Shown here piece after piece: positions 1 through 9,511 of a stretch of DNA of 64,000 bases; within the stretch, counting starts at the first letter, position 1, and each line of letters starts with the position of its first letter. Source of the DNA: an uncultured bacterium (GTDB lineage: Bacteria; Spirochaetota; UBA4802; UB4802); the NCBI GenBank assembly GCA_937920495.1, contig CALEUQ010000005.1, positions 16,024 to 80,023 on the forward strand. The letters are read 5' to 3'. Made by a program: the position numbers and the translations under genes. A model generated the notes under the pieces. The model made no database searches. It saw only the letters and a program-made list of their open reading frames with translations, and had not been told where the DNA came from.

Positions 1-60
1 CAGCATTACGCCGTATCCGCCAATCGTAATAAATTTATATTGGAATAGTATTGGATACAT
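1..60 (-). CDS. lgt: Prolipoprotein diacylglyceryl transferase, N-terminal fragment
   Basis: The reverse strand has a strong ribosome site (GGGAGGAAC) seven bases before an ATG at 60. Twenty codons then run off the window edge. They read MYPILFQYKFITIGGYGVML, which matches the usual start of Lgt (M-x-P-I-L-F, then a first hydrophobic segment containing Y-G-x-M-L). Lgt is the inner-membrane enzyme that moves diacylglyceryl from phosphatidylglycerol onto the lipobox cysteine of prelipoproteins. Only the first 20 residues are visible, so the call rests on this signature and the clear ribosome site. Confidence 0.72.
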   Translation of the reverse strand, partial: MYPILFQYKFITIGGYGVML

Positions 61-202
61 AATAAAGTTCCTCCCTGGTTAATGTAATACTTACAACTTA
101 GTATGCTATATTGGCATAAATTATAATAGTCCCACTTCAGAAAACATTATTCTTTCTTTGGTACTGTAAAATTTTTGTTCGTCACGTCATAATTGCTACA
201 AT

Positions 203-245
203 AAAAAAAATTGCAACAGATTTATAATCTCTGTTGCAATTTTTT
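203..245 (-). terminator. Intrinsic terminator after the acyl-CoA ligase gene
   Basis: A perfect 11-bp inverted repeat (210-220 with 230-240, 9-nt loop) is flanked by an A run on the left and a T run on the right. The hairpin can therefore work in both directions. It lies 20 nt past the stop codon at 266, between that gene and lgt. Confidence 0.8.
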
Positions 246-265
246 GTGCTAATGTTGCGTTCTGT

Positions 266-1825
266 TTACTTTGTTTCAACTGCTAAGGTCTGGCGTAATT
301 CACGTTTTAATATTTTACCGGAAGGATTTTTGGGCAATGCATTCATAATAAAGATTTTCTTTGGTGTTTTAAATCCTGCCAAACGTTGTTTGGCAAATGC
401 AATGATCTCTTCCTCCGTCGCATGCATGTCCTTCTTCAGCACCACAGCTGCACATACAAGTTCAATCCATTTTGGATCAGGCAATCCAAAGACCGCTACT
501 TCAGCAATTGCAGGGTGCTGGTATAGTATCTCTTCAACTTCACGCGATGCAACATTTTCGCCACCTGTTTTTATCATGTCCTTTTTACGGTCAACGACAT
601 ACAGATATCCATCTTCATCAAATTTGCCTAAATCGCCACTGTGAAACCAGTCATACGCAAATGCTTCAGCTGTTTTATCGGGATCGTCTAAATATCCGGT
701 CATTACATGACCTGATCTGTGAACTATCTCACCAACCTGACCGGTGGGAACAAAGTTACCATCATCATCCATTAATGCAGTTTCAACATTAAGCACTGGT
801 TTTCCCGCAGAACCTGGCTTTTTAAGCTGGTCTTCAGGTTTTAGTATGGTGGCAACTGGACCCATTTCTGTCTGTCCATAGTAATTCCAAAGGCGCAAAC
901 CAGGGAAAAGTTCAGTTAAACGCTTAAGTACTTCCACAGGCATTATGCTTGCACCATACGCAGCTTTTTGTAGTGAAGTAAGATTATATTTTTTGAATTC
1001 AGGGTGATTGATGATCCCAATCCATACTGTTGGTGGTGAAAACATATGTGTGATGTGGTATTTTTCAATGAGCTGCATCATGGCAACAGGATCTGCTTTA
1101 TGTAATATTATATTTGTAGCACCCACATACAAAAATGGCATAAGGAAGCAATGAAGCTGTGCGCAGTGAAATAATGGCAATGCGTGCAGGCTGATGTCAT
1201 GTGCCTGATATTCACCTTCAATGATGCAACTGAAATACTGAGACATCAGGGCTCGGTGCGACAGCATGGCGCCTTTTGGCTTTGATTCTGTTCCACTGGT
1301 GTATGGAATCTGTGCAATATCTTCTGGCTCAACAGTTGCAGGAATGTCGTGAGCAGGCATATCCTTCATCATTGTAATGAGATTATCAAAACCCTTAGGG
1401 GTTTGAGTACCTTCAAGGGGTATAAACAGCCAATTTTGAACAGTTGTGCATTTATTGATAGCCGGGGCAATCACATGATATAAATTATCTTCCACAATCA
1501 CCATCTTTGATTTTGAATGATTGATAATATACGACATTTCATCGCCATTGAGCATATAATTTATGGGAACCTGAACTGCACCAATCTTTGAAAGGCCAAC
1601 AAAGCTAATTGGATAATAATGTGAGTTGTATGCAATGATCGCTACACGATCACCTTTTTCAATCCCATACTGTTGCATAAGGTGGCCAAAGCGGCAACAT
1701 TCTTCTTCAAGCTGTCGAAAAGTGATATTATTTTCTCTGAATACAATCGCTAATTTGTTACCAAATCGTGAAGCAGCACGGCGCACCATATCAGCTATTG
1801 TATCTCTGCAGTAAAGGTTAGCCAT
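266..1825 (-). CDS. AMP-forming acyl-CoA synthetase (FadD/class I adenylate-forming family)
   Basis: 519 residues, full length for the family. It activates a carboxylic acid with ATP and joins it to CoA through an acyl-adenylate. Visible motifs are the phosphate loop YTSGTESKPKG (about 175-185), YYGQTEMGP (about 315-323), the hinge region DWFHSGDLG followed by DRKKDMIKTGGEN (about 392-424), and PKNPSGKILKREL near the C-terminus with the catalytic Lys at about 504. The phosphate loop reads SGTES where most members have SGTTG. The start at 1825 follows GGAGGA. The gene stands alone between a terminator and a long spacer. The chain length of its acid substrate cannot be read from the sequence. 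Confidence 0.9.
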   Translation of the reverse strand: MANLYCRDTIADMVRRAASRFGNKLAIVFRENNITFRQLEEECCRFGHLMQQYGIEKGDRVAIIAYNSHYYPISFVGLSKIGAVQVPINYMLNGDEMSYIINHSKSKMVIVEDNLYHVIAPAINKCTTVQNWLFIPLEGTQTPKGFDNLITMMKDMPAHDIPATVEPEDIAQIPYTSGTESKPKGAMLSHRALMSQYFSCIIEGEYQAHDISLHALPLFHCAQLHCFLMPFLYVGATNIILHKADPVAMMQLIEKYHITHMFSPPTVWIGIINHPEFKKYNLTSLQKAAYGASIMPVEVLKRLTELFPGLRLWNYYGQTEMGPVATILKPEDQLKKPGSAGKPVLNVETALMDDDGNFVPTGQVGEIVHRSGHVMTGYLDDPDKTAEAFAYDWFHSGDLGKFDEDGYLYVVDRKKDMIKTGGENVASREVEEILYQHPAIAEVAVFGLPDPKWIELVCAAVVLKKDMHATEEEIIAFAKQRLAGFKTPKKIFIMNALPKNPSGKILKRELRQTLAVETK

Positions 1826-2302
1826 ATAGATCCTCCATTGATATTATAATATGATATATGACAAATATGAAATAAACGAGCTGCCGTGCAAGCACAAAAT
1901 GTTAATTAAATTTAAAATAGGCAAAGATGATACATAGATTAACTATCGAATAAAATGAATACTTTGAAATTATATATTTAAATGCTATTTTAATTATACT
2001 ATTTATGATGTGTTAAATAATTAATAGTATAGCTCCCTTTGGCAGAGGGGGTCTATGATATGTTTATTATGTTCACAAATTTTATTTAAGGAATAAATCG
2101 TGGATTTTTCAAAAAATTGTAGTATTGATTTTGAATTTTATTATTTGTTTTTTTAATTGACTTAGTTTATATTGTTTTAGGAAGGTTATAGACACGCCGT
2201 GATTGTTCTTTAATCAAAATTTTGAATACGTAACAAGCTCAGTATAACGATGAGTGAGGGATTTTTTATATTTAAAATCAAAACAGAAAGGAGAAAGCTT
2301 TC
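1826..2302. other. Intergenic spacer upstream of the pyruvate oxidoreductase gene
   Basis: This 477-bp AT-rich spacer separates two divergent genes. It holds a degenerate copy of the dispersed hairpin repeat (2012-2103) and the ribosome site of the downstream gene. A TTGACT at about 2157 has no good -10 partner at the right distance, so I do not call a promoter there. I see no gene. Confidence 0.6.
2012..2103 (+). repeat. Dispersed hairpin repeat family 1, degenerate copy A
   Basis: The right arm, TTATGTTCACAAATTTTA followed by TTTAAGGAATAAATCGTG, matches the copies near 35.4, 39.9, 59.8 and 63.5 kb almost base for base. The central palindrome is decayed here: CTCCCTTT faces AGAGGGGG rather than the GC-rich stem of copy B. 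Confidence 0.7.
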
Positions 2303-5300
2303 ATGGCAAAAAAGATTATGAAATCAATGGATGGTAACGAAGCTGCTGCGTACATATCGTATGCGTTTACTGAGGTTGCTGCCATCTATCCCATTACACC
2401 ATCTTCCCCCATGGCTGAACATGTTGACGAGTGGGCTGCTCACGGTAAAAAAAATATTTTTGGGCAGGTTGTACGCGTTGTTGAGATGCAATCTGAAGCA
2501 GGCGCTGCTGCTGCTGTTCATGGTTCATTGCAGGCAGGTTCGCTTACCACAACGTACACTGCCTCGCAGGGGTTGCTGTTGATGATCCCCAACATGTATA
2601 AGATTGCTGCAGAATTACTCCCTGCGGTCTTTCATGTCAGCGCTCGTTCCATATCAGCTCAGGCATTATCCATATTTGGTGATCATCAGGATATCAATGC
2701 ATGCAGGCAAACGGGGTTTGCTATGCTGGCAAGCGGTGGAGTGCAGGAGGTTATGGATTTAGCCGCTGTTGCGCATCTTTCGGCAATAAAATCACGTATA
2801 CCATTTTTGCATTTTTTTGATGGATTCAGAACATCTCATGAAATACAGAAGATTGAAGTTCTGGATTATGATGATCTGGCAAAGCTCATTGATTATGCAA
2901 AGTTAGAAGAATTCAGAAACAATGCATTGAATCCAGAACAGCCCGTTACACGTGGCACAGCGCAGAATCCTGATATTTATTTCCAGGCAAGAGAAGTGAG
3001 CAACATCTTTTATCAGGCTATACCTGATATTGTAGATGAATACATGAGGCAAATAAGCAAGCTAACCGGAAGAGAATACCATCCTTTTACATATTACGGT
3101 GCACCTGATGCCGAGCACATAATAGTAGCAATGGGCTCGGTAACAGAAACAATTAAAGAAACAATTGACTACCTGCTCACACAAGGCCAAAAAGTTGGGC
3201 TTGTTACCTGTCATCTCTACAGGCCATTTTCAGCAAAATATTTTTTTAATGTGTTGCCACGCACTGTTACACGTATTGCAGTACTTGATAGAACAAAAGA
3301 ACCCGGATCCATTGGCGAACCGCTGTATCTTGATGTTCGTGCAGCATTTTATGGAACAGCCAACCAGCCTGTTATAGTTGGTGGTAGGTATGGATTGAGT
3401 TCCAAAGATACTACACCAGCACAGATTCTAGCAGTGTATAATAATCTCACGCTCAATGAACCAAAGAATGGATTTACTGTAGGTATAGTGGATGATGTAA
3501 CCTTTACATCACTGCCATTGCCTGAGGAAACAAGCGTGGTTCCCGAAGGTACCTTTGAAGGTAAATTTTTTGGTGTAGGATCTGACGGGACTGTTGGTGC
3601 CAATAAGAATTCAATCAAAATTATTGGCGACAACACTGATTTATATGCTCAGGCCTACTTTGCATATGATTCAAAGAAGTCAGGTGGTGTGACTGTATCT
3701 CATCTGCGCTTTGGGAAAAAACCAATCAGGTCTACCTATCTGGTTAACCATCCTGATTTTGTTGCCTGCCATGTTCCCGCATATCTGGATAAATATGATA
3801 TTTTAAAAGGCCTGAAGAAAGGAGGCACATTCCTGCTTAACTCACTGTGGGATGAGGAGGAAACTAAAAAGAAGCTGCCGGATCACATTAAACGATATTT
3901 AGCTGAAAATAATATAAAATTTTATATTATCAACGCAACAGAAATATCCGAACGTATTGGGCTTCCTGGCAGAACCAATACCATAATGCAGGCAGCTTTC
4001 TTCAAAGTAAGCAATGTCATCCCTTATGAAATAGCTGAGAAGGAAATGAAGGATGCCATCGAAAAAACTTATGGCAGAAAAGGTGCTGATGTTGTGAGCA
4101 AAAATATGGCTGCGGTTGATGAGGGCGCAAAAAATGTAATAGAGGTCAAAGTCCCTGAAGAATGGAAAAATATAGAGCTTCCCGGAAAACCAAAATTTGA
4201 AGAATTGCCCGAATTTATCCGTGAAGTAGTGGAACCAATGAATCGATTGGAGGGCGATAGTTTACCGGTAAGTACCTTCTTGCCAAGACCAGATGGGACA
4301 TTCCCTCCAGGTACCACTCAGTATGAAAAACGCGGTATTGCTGTCAATGTTCCTGAGTGGCAGCCGGATAACTGTATACAGTGTAATCAGTGTGCGTATG
4401 TATGCCCACACGCCGTTATCCGTCCATTCCTTCTTAATGACGAAGAAATGAAAAAAGCACCAGCTGATATGCCGGTACTTGAAGCAAAGGGCAAAGGCCT
4501 TGAAGGGCTTAAATTCAGGATTCAGATTAGCCCACTTGATTGTACAGGTTGTGGCAACTGTGCTGAAGAATGTCCGGCAAAAGAAAAAGCATTGATTATG
4601 AAGCCGCTTGAAAGTCAGCTTGGTCAGCAGAAATACTGGGACTTTATAGTGAAGAATGTTACGTATAAAGATAATTTGATGAATAAATACACTGTTAAAG
4701 GCAGTCAGTTCTGCCAGCCACTTTTTGAATTCTCGGGTGCATGTGCAGGCTGTGGGGAAACTCCCTACATCAAGCTTATTACTCAGCTTTTTGGTGATAG
4801 GATGCTGATTGCCAATGCAACCGGGTGTTCTTCAATTTATGGTGGTTCTGCGCCGGCAACACCTTACTGTGTTAATGCACAGGGAAGGGGGCCTGCATGG
4901 GCAAGTTCACTTTTTGAGGATGCAGGTGAGTACGGTTATGGCATGTATCTGGGTGTTACGCAACAACGTAACAAGCTTGCACAACTTTTAGATACAATTG
5001 CAAAAACAACAACTAACGCCCAACTTAAAGATGCAGCGCTCCAGTGGCTTGCAGGCAAGGATAATGCTGAAAAATCACGCGAAGCTACCGCTAAACTTTT
5101 ACCACTTTTGAGGGGCGATAGTTCTCAAGAAGCAGCTTTAGTGTTGAAATTAGCTCGATATCTGGAAAAGAAATCAATATGGGTGTTTGGTGGCGACGGT
5201 TTTGCCTACGATATTGGATTTGGTGGGCTTGATCACGTTATAGCTTCTGGCGAGGATATAAATATTTTGGTTATGGATACCGAAGTGTATTCAAATACAG

Positions 5301-5824
5301 GTGGTCAATCCTCAAAGGCAACACCATTAGCAGCACAGGCTAAGTTTGCTGCAGCTGGTAAGCGGGTACGTAAAAAAGATTTAGGACTTATGGCCATTAC
5401 GTATGGCTATGTATATGTAGCACAGGTTGCAATGGGTGCAAGTCAGATGCAGTATATGCGCGCAATTACTGAGGCAGAAAGCTATCCGGGGCCATCTCTT
5501 ATTATTGCGTATGCACCGTGTATCAATCACGGATTAAAAGATGGTATGGGAAAATCACAGGAAGAAGAAAAGAAAGCAGTAGAATGCGGTTACTGGACAT
5601 TATGGCGGTACAATCCATTGCTTGAAAAAGAAGGCAAAAATCCATTTATACTTGATTCCAGGGAGCCTCAATGGGACAAGTTTAATGATTTCCTTATGGG
5701 TGAAGTTCGATATTCAGCATTAAAGAATGAATTTCCCCACGTTGCAGAAGAACTGTTTGCTGCTGCACTTGAAAATGCTAAATGGCGGTATAACAATTAC
5801 AAGAAACTTGCAGCCCAGTCATAA
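2303..5824 (+). CDS. nifJ: Pyruvate:ferredoxin (flavodoxin) oxidoreductase, single-chain
   Basis: 1173 residues, the normal length of the homodimeric enzyme that turns pyruvate plus CoA into acetyl-CoA, CO2 and reduced ferredoxin. The order of parts is the pyrimidine-binding domain with YPITPSSPMAEH (about 30), the gamma domain with VGSDGTVGANKNSIK (about 425), two 4Fe-4S motifs (CIQCNQCAYVCP at about 691, CTGCGNCAEECP at about 747), and the thiamine-diphosphate domain with CAGCGETPY (about 815) and GDGFAYDIGFGGLDH (about 964). The start follows GAAAGGAGAAAG. It is monocistronic, ending at a hairpin. It indicates anaerobic or microaerobic carbon metabolism. Confidence 0.97.
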   Translation: MAKKIMKSMDGNEAAAYISYAFTEVAAIYPITPSSPMAEHVDEWAAHGKKNIFGQVVRVVEMQSEAGAAAAVHGSLQAGSLTTTYTASQGLLLMIPNMYKIAAELLPAVFHVSARSISAQALSIFGDHQDINACRQTGFAMLASGGVQEVMDLAAVAHLSAIKSRIPFLHFFDGFRTSHEIQKIEVLDYDDLAKLIDYAKLEEFRNNALNPEQPVTRGTAQNPDIYFQAREVSNIFYQAIPDIVDEYMRQISKLTGREYHPFTYYGAPDAEHIIVAMGSVTETIKETIDYLLTQGQKVGLVTCHLYRPFSAKYFFNVLPRTVTRIAVLDRTKEPGSIGEPLYLDVRAAFYGTANQPVIVGGRYGLSSKDTTPAQILAVYNNLTLNEPKNGFTVGIVDDVTFTSLPLPEETSVVPEGTFEGKFFGVGSDGTVGANKNSIKIIGDNTDLYAQAYFAYDSKKSGGVTVSHLRFGKKPIRSTYLVNHPDFVACHVPAYLDKYDILKGLKKGGTFLLNSLWDEEETKKKLPDHIKRYLAENNIKFYIINATEISERIGLPGRTNTIMQAAFFKVSNVIPYEIAEKEMKDAIEKTYGRKGADVVSKNMAAVDEGAKNVIEVKVPEEWKNIELPGKPKFEELPEFIREVVEPMNRLEGDSLPVSTFLPRPDGTFPPGTTQYEKRGIAVNVPEWQPDNCIQCNQCAYVCPHAVIRPFLLNDEEMKKAPADMPVLEAKGKGLEGLKFRIQISPLDCTGCGNCAEECPAKEKALIMKPLESQLGQQKYWDFIVKNVTYKDNLMNKYTVKGSQFCQPLFEFSGACAGCGETPYIKLITQLFGDRMLIANATGCSSIYGGSAPATPYCVNAQGRGPAWASSLFEDAGEYGYGMYLGVTQQRNKLAQLLDTIAKTTTNAQLKDAALQWLAGKDNAEKSREATAKLLPLLRGDSSQEAALVLKLARYLEKKSIWVFGGDGFAYDIGFGGLDHVIASGEDINILVMDTEVYSNTGGQSSKATPLAAQAKFAAAGKRVRKKDLGLMAITYGYVYVAQVAMGASQMQYMRAITEAESYPGPSLIIAYAPCINHGLKDGMGKSQEEEKKAVECGYWTLWRYNPLLEKEGKNPFILDSREPQWDKFNDFLMGEVRYSALKNEFPHVAEELFAAALENAKWRYNNYKKLAAQS

Positions 5825-5840
5825 ACTATATAATATACTA

Positions 5841-5869
5841 CAGGGAGCTTTAGCAATGGAAGCTCCCTG
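5841..5869 (+). terminator. Hairpin after the pyruvate oxidoreductase gene
   Basis: A perfect 10-bp stem (CAGGGAGCTT at 5841-5850 with AAGCTCCCTG at 5860-5869, 9-nt loop) begins 17 nt after the stop codon. No T run follows, so it may be a processing or pause hairpin rather than a strong intrinsic terminator. Confidence 0.6.
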
Positions 5870-5875
5870 ATACTA

Positions 5876-6040
5876 CTATGCCTGTGTATTAATTACTTTA
5901 CCTTTATTTTCTTCTTCAGGGGTTTTTGGTACTTCGCTTAATCTGTTTAGCGTTTCTTCAACAGTGTTTTTTCCCATCTCTTTTGTTCTTTGCAACACAC
6001 CCTGAGTGTTGGTTGATACATCATTAATTTTATTTATCAT
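5876..6040 (-). CDS. Small hypothetical protein, 54 residues
   Basis: On the reverse strand a GGGAGGG ribosome site stands just before an ATG at 6040 and opens a 54-codon frame ending in TAG at 5876. The product starts MINKINDVSTNTQGVLQRTK. It is polar, rich in Thr, Glu, Asn and Lys, has no membrane segment and probably forms one helix (about residues 12-35) with a charged tail. I do not recognise it. The strong ribosome site is the main support. The upstream spacer carries family 3 repeats, and the hairpin at 5841-5869 lies just past its stop. Confidence 0.5.
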   Translation of the reverse strand: MINKINDVSTNTQGVLQRTKEMGKNTVEETLNRLSEVPKTPEEENKGKVINTQA

Positions 6041-6074
6041 GTAACCCTCCCTTGCAAATAAATTTACTTATAGT

Positions 6075-6173
6075 GTTATTCCAAACTTGACTGCGGTTTA
6101 CTCCCTCATAGTCATTCTGAGCTTGACTCAGAATCTATTCATATCCAACATCCCGGATCAAGTCCAGGATGAC
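6075..6173. repeat. Dispersed repeat family 3 (CATTC..GAATC palindromes), block 1
   Basis: It contains a diverged unit at 6078-6090, the palindrome ATTCTGAGCTTGACTCAGAAT at 6113-6133, and an inverted half-unit, CATCCCGGATCAAGTCCAGG, at 6149-6168. The same wording recurs at 49395-49502 and 63777-63947. Confidence 0.7.
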
Positions 6174-6196
6174 ACATTGTTGAAATAAAACGTAAA

Positions 6197-6985
6197 TCAT
6201 TTCTTCTTTGGCAATGGTATAAATGAACTTGTTGTTTTAATATATTCAATATATTCAGGGCGTTTTTCTTTTAATGAGCTTTCAAGCAATGTAACACCTG
6301 AAACTTTTAAAAGCATGTATGTGATCCAGATAGGTGAGATGATTGTTACTATCCCGTATGGAACAGGCAGGGCAATAATAAAAATCCCCCACCACATAAG
6401 TGATTCGCCAAAATAATTTGGATGGCGTGAATAATACCATAAACCCTGGTTCATAACTTTTCCTGCATTTGCAGGGTTGTGAATAAATTTATAAAGCTGT
6501 ATATCGGCAACTGTTTCAAATATAAAACCGGTGAGCCATACCAGAATGCCAATATAATCAGTTGCTAAAATCCTGGTAGGTTTAAGTGCAGTAATTCCAA
6601 TTTGAGCAGACAGTGAAATAATGATAAGAAGCAATCCCTGAAGCCAGAACACTTTAAATAGGCTTATAATCCAGAAGTTTTTGGGATTTTTATTACGCAT
6701 TGCTGTATACCGTGGGTCTTCACCTTTGCCACGTTTTCGGTAAAAAATGTAGATGGATAGTCGCAATCCCCATAGAAGTACAAGCACAACTATAATTGTT
6801 GCCCTTACGGTGTATCCCTGAAAGAAGATATATGTGAGCAATGATACAAGAATGAATCCCAATCCCCAGAATACATCTGCAATACTTGCATCTTTTGTAA
6901 TAAGGCTTATGATCCATGCAAGGGTAAAAAATATAAGGATTGCTATCAGGTTATAAATGACTATCTGCACAATAGATTCTATCAT
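6197..6985 (-). CDS. DUF1295 / steroid 5-alpha-reductase-like integral membrane protein
   Basis: About 262 residues with some six or seven hydrophobic segments. The C-terminal block GLWYYSRHPNYFGESLMWWG is the hallmark of DUF1295 proteins, related to isoprenylcysteine methyltransferases and 5-alpha reductases. No substrate is established for the bacterial members. I place the start at the ATG at 6985 because GGAG lies nine bases before it. A TTG at 7000 would add five residues but its context is worse. It lies 72 bp downstream of the lipid-activating fusion gene on the same strand and is probably cotranscribed with it, so a lipid-related role is a reasonable inference. Confidence 0.82.
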   Translation of the reverse strand: MIESIVQIVIYNLIAILIFFTLAWIISLITKDASIADVFWGLGFILVSLLTYIFFQGYTVRATIIVVLVLLWGLRLSIYIFYRKRGKGEDPRYTAMRNKNPKNFWIISLFKVFWLQGLLLIIISLSAQIGITALKPTRILATDYIGILVWLTGFIFETVADIQLYKFIHNPANAGKVMNQGLWYYSRHPNYFGESLMWWGIFIIALPVPYGIVTIISPIWITYMLLKVSGVTLLESSLKEKRPEYIEYIKTTSSFIPLPKKK

Positions 6986-7057
6986 TATAGCTATCTCCAA
7001 AACTTATATTATTAAAAACATACAAAGTGTTACTATCAAAGTCAAATTAATTATTTT

Positions 7058-9511
7058 TTATGTGAGCTTGTGTGCGATAGCATCTCGGGTCTTTGCCACA
7101 ATATCATCCACAGTGAGTGTATCAGGATACATTGGGGGCAGTATATGTATACTTATTGGTGTTGGTCTGGGTAGTATATTGCCACGTTTGAATGATTGGT
7201 ATGCACCATTAATTGCTATCGGTACTACCGGACAATTAAGTTCTTTGCTTAAGATAGCAAATGTCTTTTTAAAGGTTCCAAGCTGTCCATCAACAGTACG
7301 AGTACCTTCAGGGAATATTATAATGTTACGTTTATTCTGAAGAATGGATGCCATTTTCTGAATGGAATCCTTAAGGTTAGTATCGATATTAACGATTATA
7401 GTATTCATTAACTTAGCCAGAGAATCTCCCCGGGATACTTTAATAAAACCAAGTTCACGGGATAAAAAGTAGGTGTATATTAATGTTTTATTTGGTAATG
7501 ATGAAATAAGAAGAACGGAATCTAAAAAACTTTGATGATTTGGGGCAAATATAACGGGGTTATCTGGAATATTTTCTTTACCGTAAAGATGTAATTTGAA
7601 ATATAGTTTTGTTATTGGCTTGAGAATATATTTTGCAAATAAAATTAAAGAAAATCCATGCTTAAAAGTATATGAGGTGTTTTTGATAATAACCTGTAGC
7701 CAGTTCTGAGCCTGTTCTTCAAATTTTAATTTATGCTGGGCAATAAAAATAGATAAACCTTCAACGGTAGGATTATTGAGGATATCAGCATTTGATATAC
7801 TAATGCCAAATGTTTCTTCAATATATGTCTGAAAAGAAAGTATGCCTAAGGAATCCAGATTAAGATCCAGCAAAAGGTTGTGATGAGGTAATACTTTTCT
7901 ACGAGTATGAATAGTTAAAAATCTCTGGATTGATTTATATTCAACCGTTTTGGGTTCTTTTATGTTTGTATGTTTTTCTTCTTTTTCTTCGTTTGCTACA
8001 AGTTGCTTTACTACATATCGCTGGAGTTTGCCCAATCTGGTTTTTGGCAATTCATCTTTGGAGATAGTTATTTTAGTAATATGCTTATAACTTGCAACGC
8101 TGGCATTATATCGGTTGATGACTTTTCGTTTTATTGTTTCCAGGATATTGACAATATTTTCCTTTGCAATCATACTGTAATCAGGATGAATGACTGCCGT
8201 AAGATTCCCCTTATCTTCAATTACTCCTATTTCCTTTATGAGCGGTGATATGCGTAAGATGTGTTTTTCAATTTCTTCAGGGTTTATATTTTTACCACTG
8301 GGTAACACAATCATATCATCCTTTCTGCCTGTTATATAAAGGTATCCATCATTATCAAAATAACCGGTATCTTTAGTATGAAACCATCCATCAGTAATGA
8401 CCTGATCTGTTGCCTTCTTGTTTTTGTAATATCCTTTCATTACATTTCTGCCTTTAACCAGAATTTCTCCATCAACTATCTTTACTTCTGTTCCTTTAAC
8501 TGGTAAACCAACAGAGCCCAACTTTACTTTTGAAAAAGGGTTAAAGGCAACCAAAGGTGCAGTTTCGGTTAATCCGTATCCTTCAACCAGATTAAACCCC
8601 AATGTTTTGAGGTCATTAGCAACTTTTGGATCTAATTTGGCGCCACCGGTAAGAAAAGCATGAATATGGCCACCAAACGCATTGTGTATCTTCTTAAAAA
8701 GTAGTTTTGAAAATGTTAGATTATTCACTGCTTTTGCTACTAAAAATAGACTATATGCAACTGGATTCTTTTTTACTGCAGCCATGATGTTTTTATGCAA
8801 AAGTTCATATAAACGAGGTATTCCTAAAAACATGGTGACACTGTGCTTCTGCAATGCAGCCAGTATTTTATCAAGCACCAGCTCTTTTACCATCACTACA
8901 GAAGCATTGAGATACAGCGGTGCGGTAACACAACCCTGTAGTGGGAAGATATGGTAAAATGGCAACAATGCAATCATGCGGTCATCCTGCGTAAGCATCT
9001 TTAGATCAGCAATTGCCTGGATGCTGCAAAGCAGGTTATCGTAGGTGAGCATAACTCCTTTTGGTTTTCCAGTTGTGCCTGATGTGTACATAATGATTGC
9101 AGTATCATTGTAATTGATTTCAGGAAATGGCAGTGTTGTATCTGGTTTAGATTGTATTTGTTCTAATATCAATACACGGGGTTTAAATTTTATCAGTTTC
9201 AATGTCCTTTTTACTGTAGGTAGGGTATTAATTGAGCAATATATTGCTTTAGGTGTACAGTTATTGAGAATATATGATAGCTCATGTTCTTTCAGGTTAT
9301 AATCACATGGGACTGCGATTCCTTTTTTAGCCCATACACTGTAGAATGCATAAATCCATTCAGGGCTGTTTTCGGCAAATATGAGGACTCTATCTCCTTT
9401 GTTAATTTTTAAATTTAAAGCAAACGAAGTAATATTTTGAATAAGTTCGTTATATGAAATTTCTTTATCTGCAATGTATATTGCTATTTTGTCAGAAGGT
9501 TTTGGGAACAT
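7058..9511 (-). CDS. Acyl-activating enzyme, acyl carrier domain and PlsC acyltransferase fusion
   Basis: 817 residues with three domains in order. An AMP-forming ligase (about 1-500) has YTSGTTGKPKGVML at 142-155, GYGLTETAP and GRKDDMIV. An acyl-carrier domain (about 520-595) has its phosphopantetheine serine in LDLNLDSLG (Ser about 554). A PlsC-type glycerolipid acyltransferase (about 620-817) has NHQSFLD at 658-664 and FPEGTR at 733-738. The likely role is to activate a fatty acid, load it on the built-in carrier and pass it to a lysophospholipid at the inner membrane. E. coli Aas does similar work but has the acyltransferase first and no carrier domain. AGGAGA precedes the ATG at 9511. 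Confidence 0.88.
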   Translation of the reverse strand: MFPKPSDKIAIYIADKEISYNELIQNITSFALNLKINKGDRVLIFAENSPEWIYAFYSVWAKKGIAVPCDYNLKEHELSYILNNCTPKAIYCSINTLPTVKRTLKLIKFKPRVLILEQIQSKPDTTLPFPEINYNDTAIIMYTSGTTGKPKGVMLTYDNLLCSIQAIADLKMLTQDDRMIALLPFYHIFPLQGCVTAPLYLNASVVMVKELVLDKILAALQKHSVTMFLGIPRLYELLHKNIMAAVKKNPVAYSLFLVAKAVNNLTFSKLLFKKIHNAFGGHIHAFLTGGAKLDPKVANDLKTLGFNLVEGYGLTETAPLVAFNPFSKVKLGSVGLPVKGTEVKIVDGEILVKGRNVMKGYYKNKKATDQVITDGWFHTKDTGYFDNDGYLYITGRKDDMIVLPSGKNINPEEIEKHILRISPLIKEIGVIEDKGNLTAVIHPDYSMIAKENIVNILETIKRKVINRYNASVASYKHITKITISKDELPKTRLGKLQRYVVKQLVANEEKEEKHTNIKEPKTVEYKSIQRFLTIHTRRKVLPHHNLLLDLNLDSLGILSFQTYIEETFGISISNADILNNPTVEGLSIFIAQHKLKFEEQAQNWLQVIIKNTSYTFKHGFSLILFAKYILKPITKLYFKLHLYGKENIPDNPVIFAPNHQSFLDSVLLISSLPNKTLIYTYFLSRELGFIKVSRGDSLAKLMNTIIVNIDTNLKDSIQKMASILQNKRNIIIFPEGTRTVDGQLGTFKKTFAILSKELNCPVVPIAINGAYQSFKRGNILPRPTPISIHILPPMYPDTLTVDDIVAKTRDAIAHKLT

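Noticed and set aside
2157..2175. TTGACT upstream of the pyruvate oxidoreductase as a -35 box
   Set aside because: No -10-like word at 15-19 nt; the nearest TATATT is only a few bases away.
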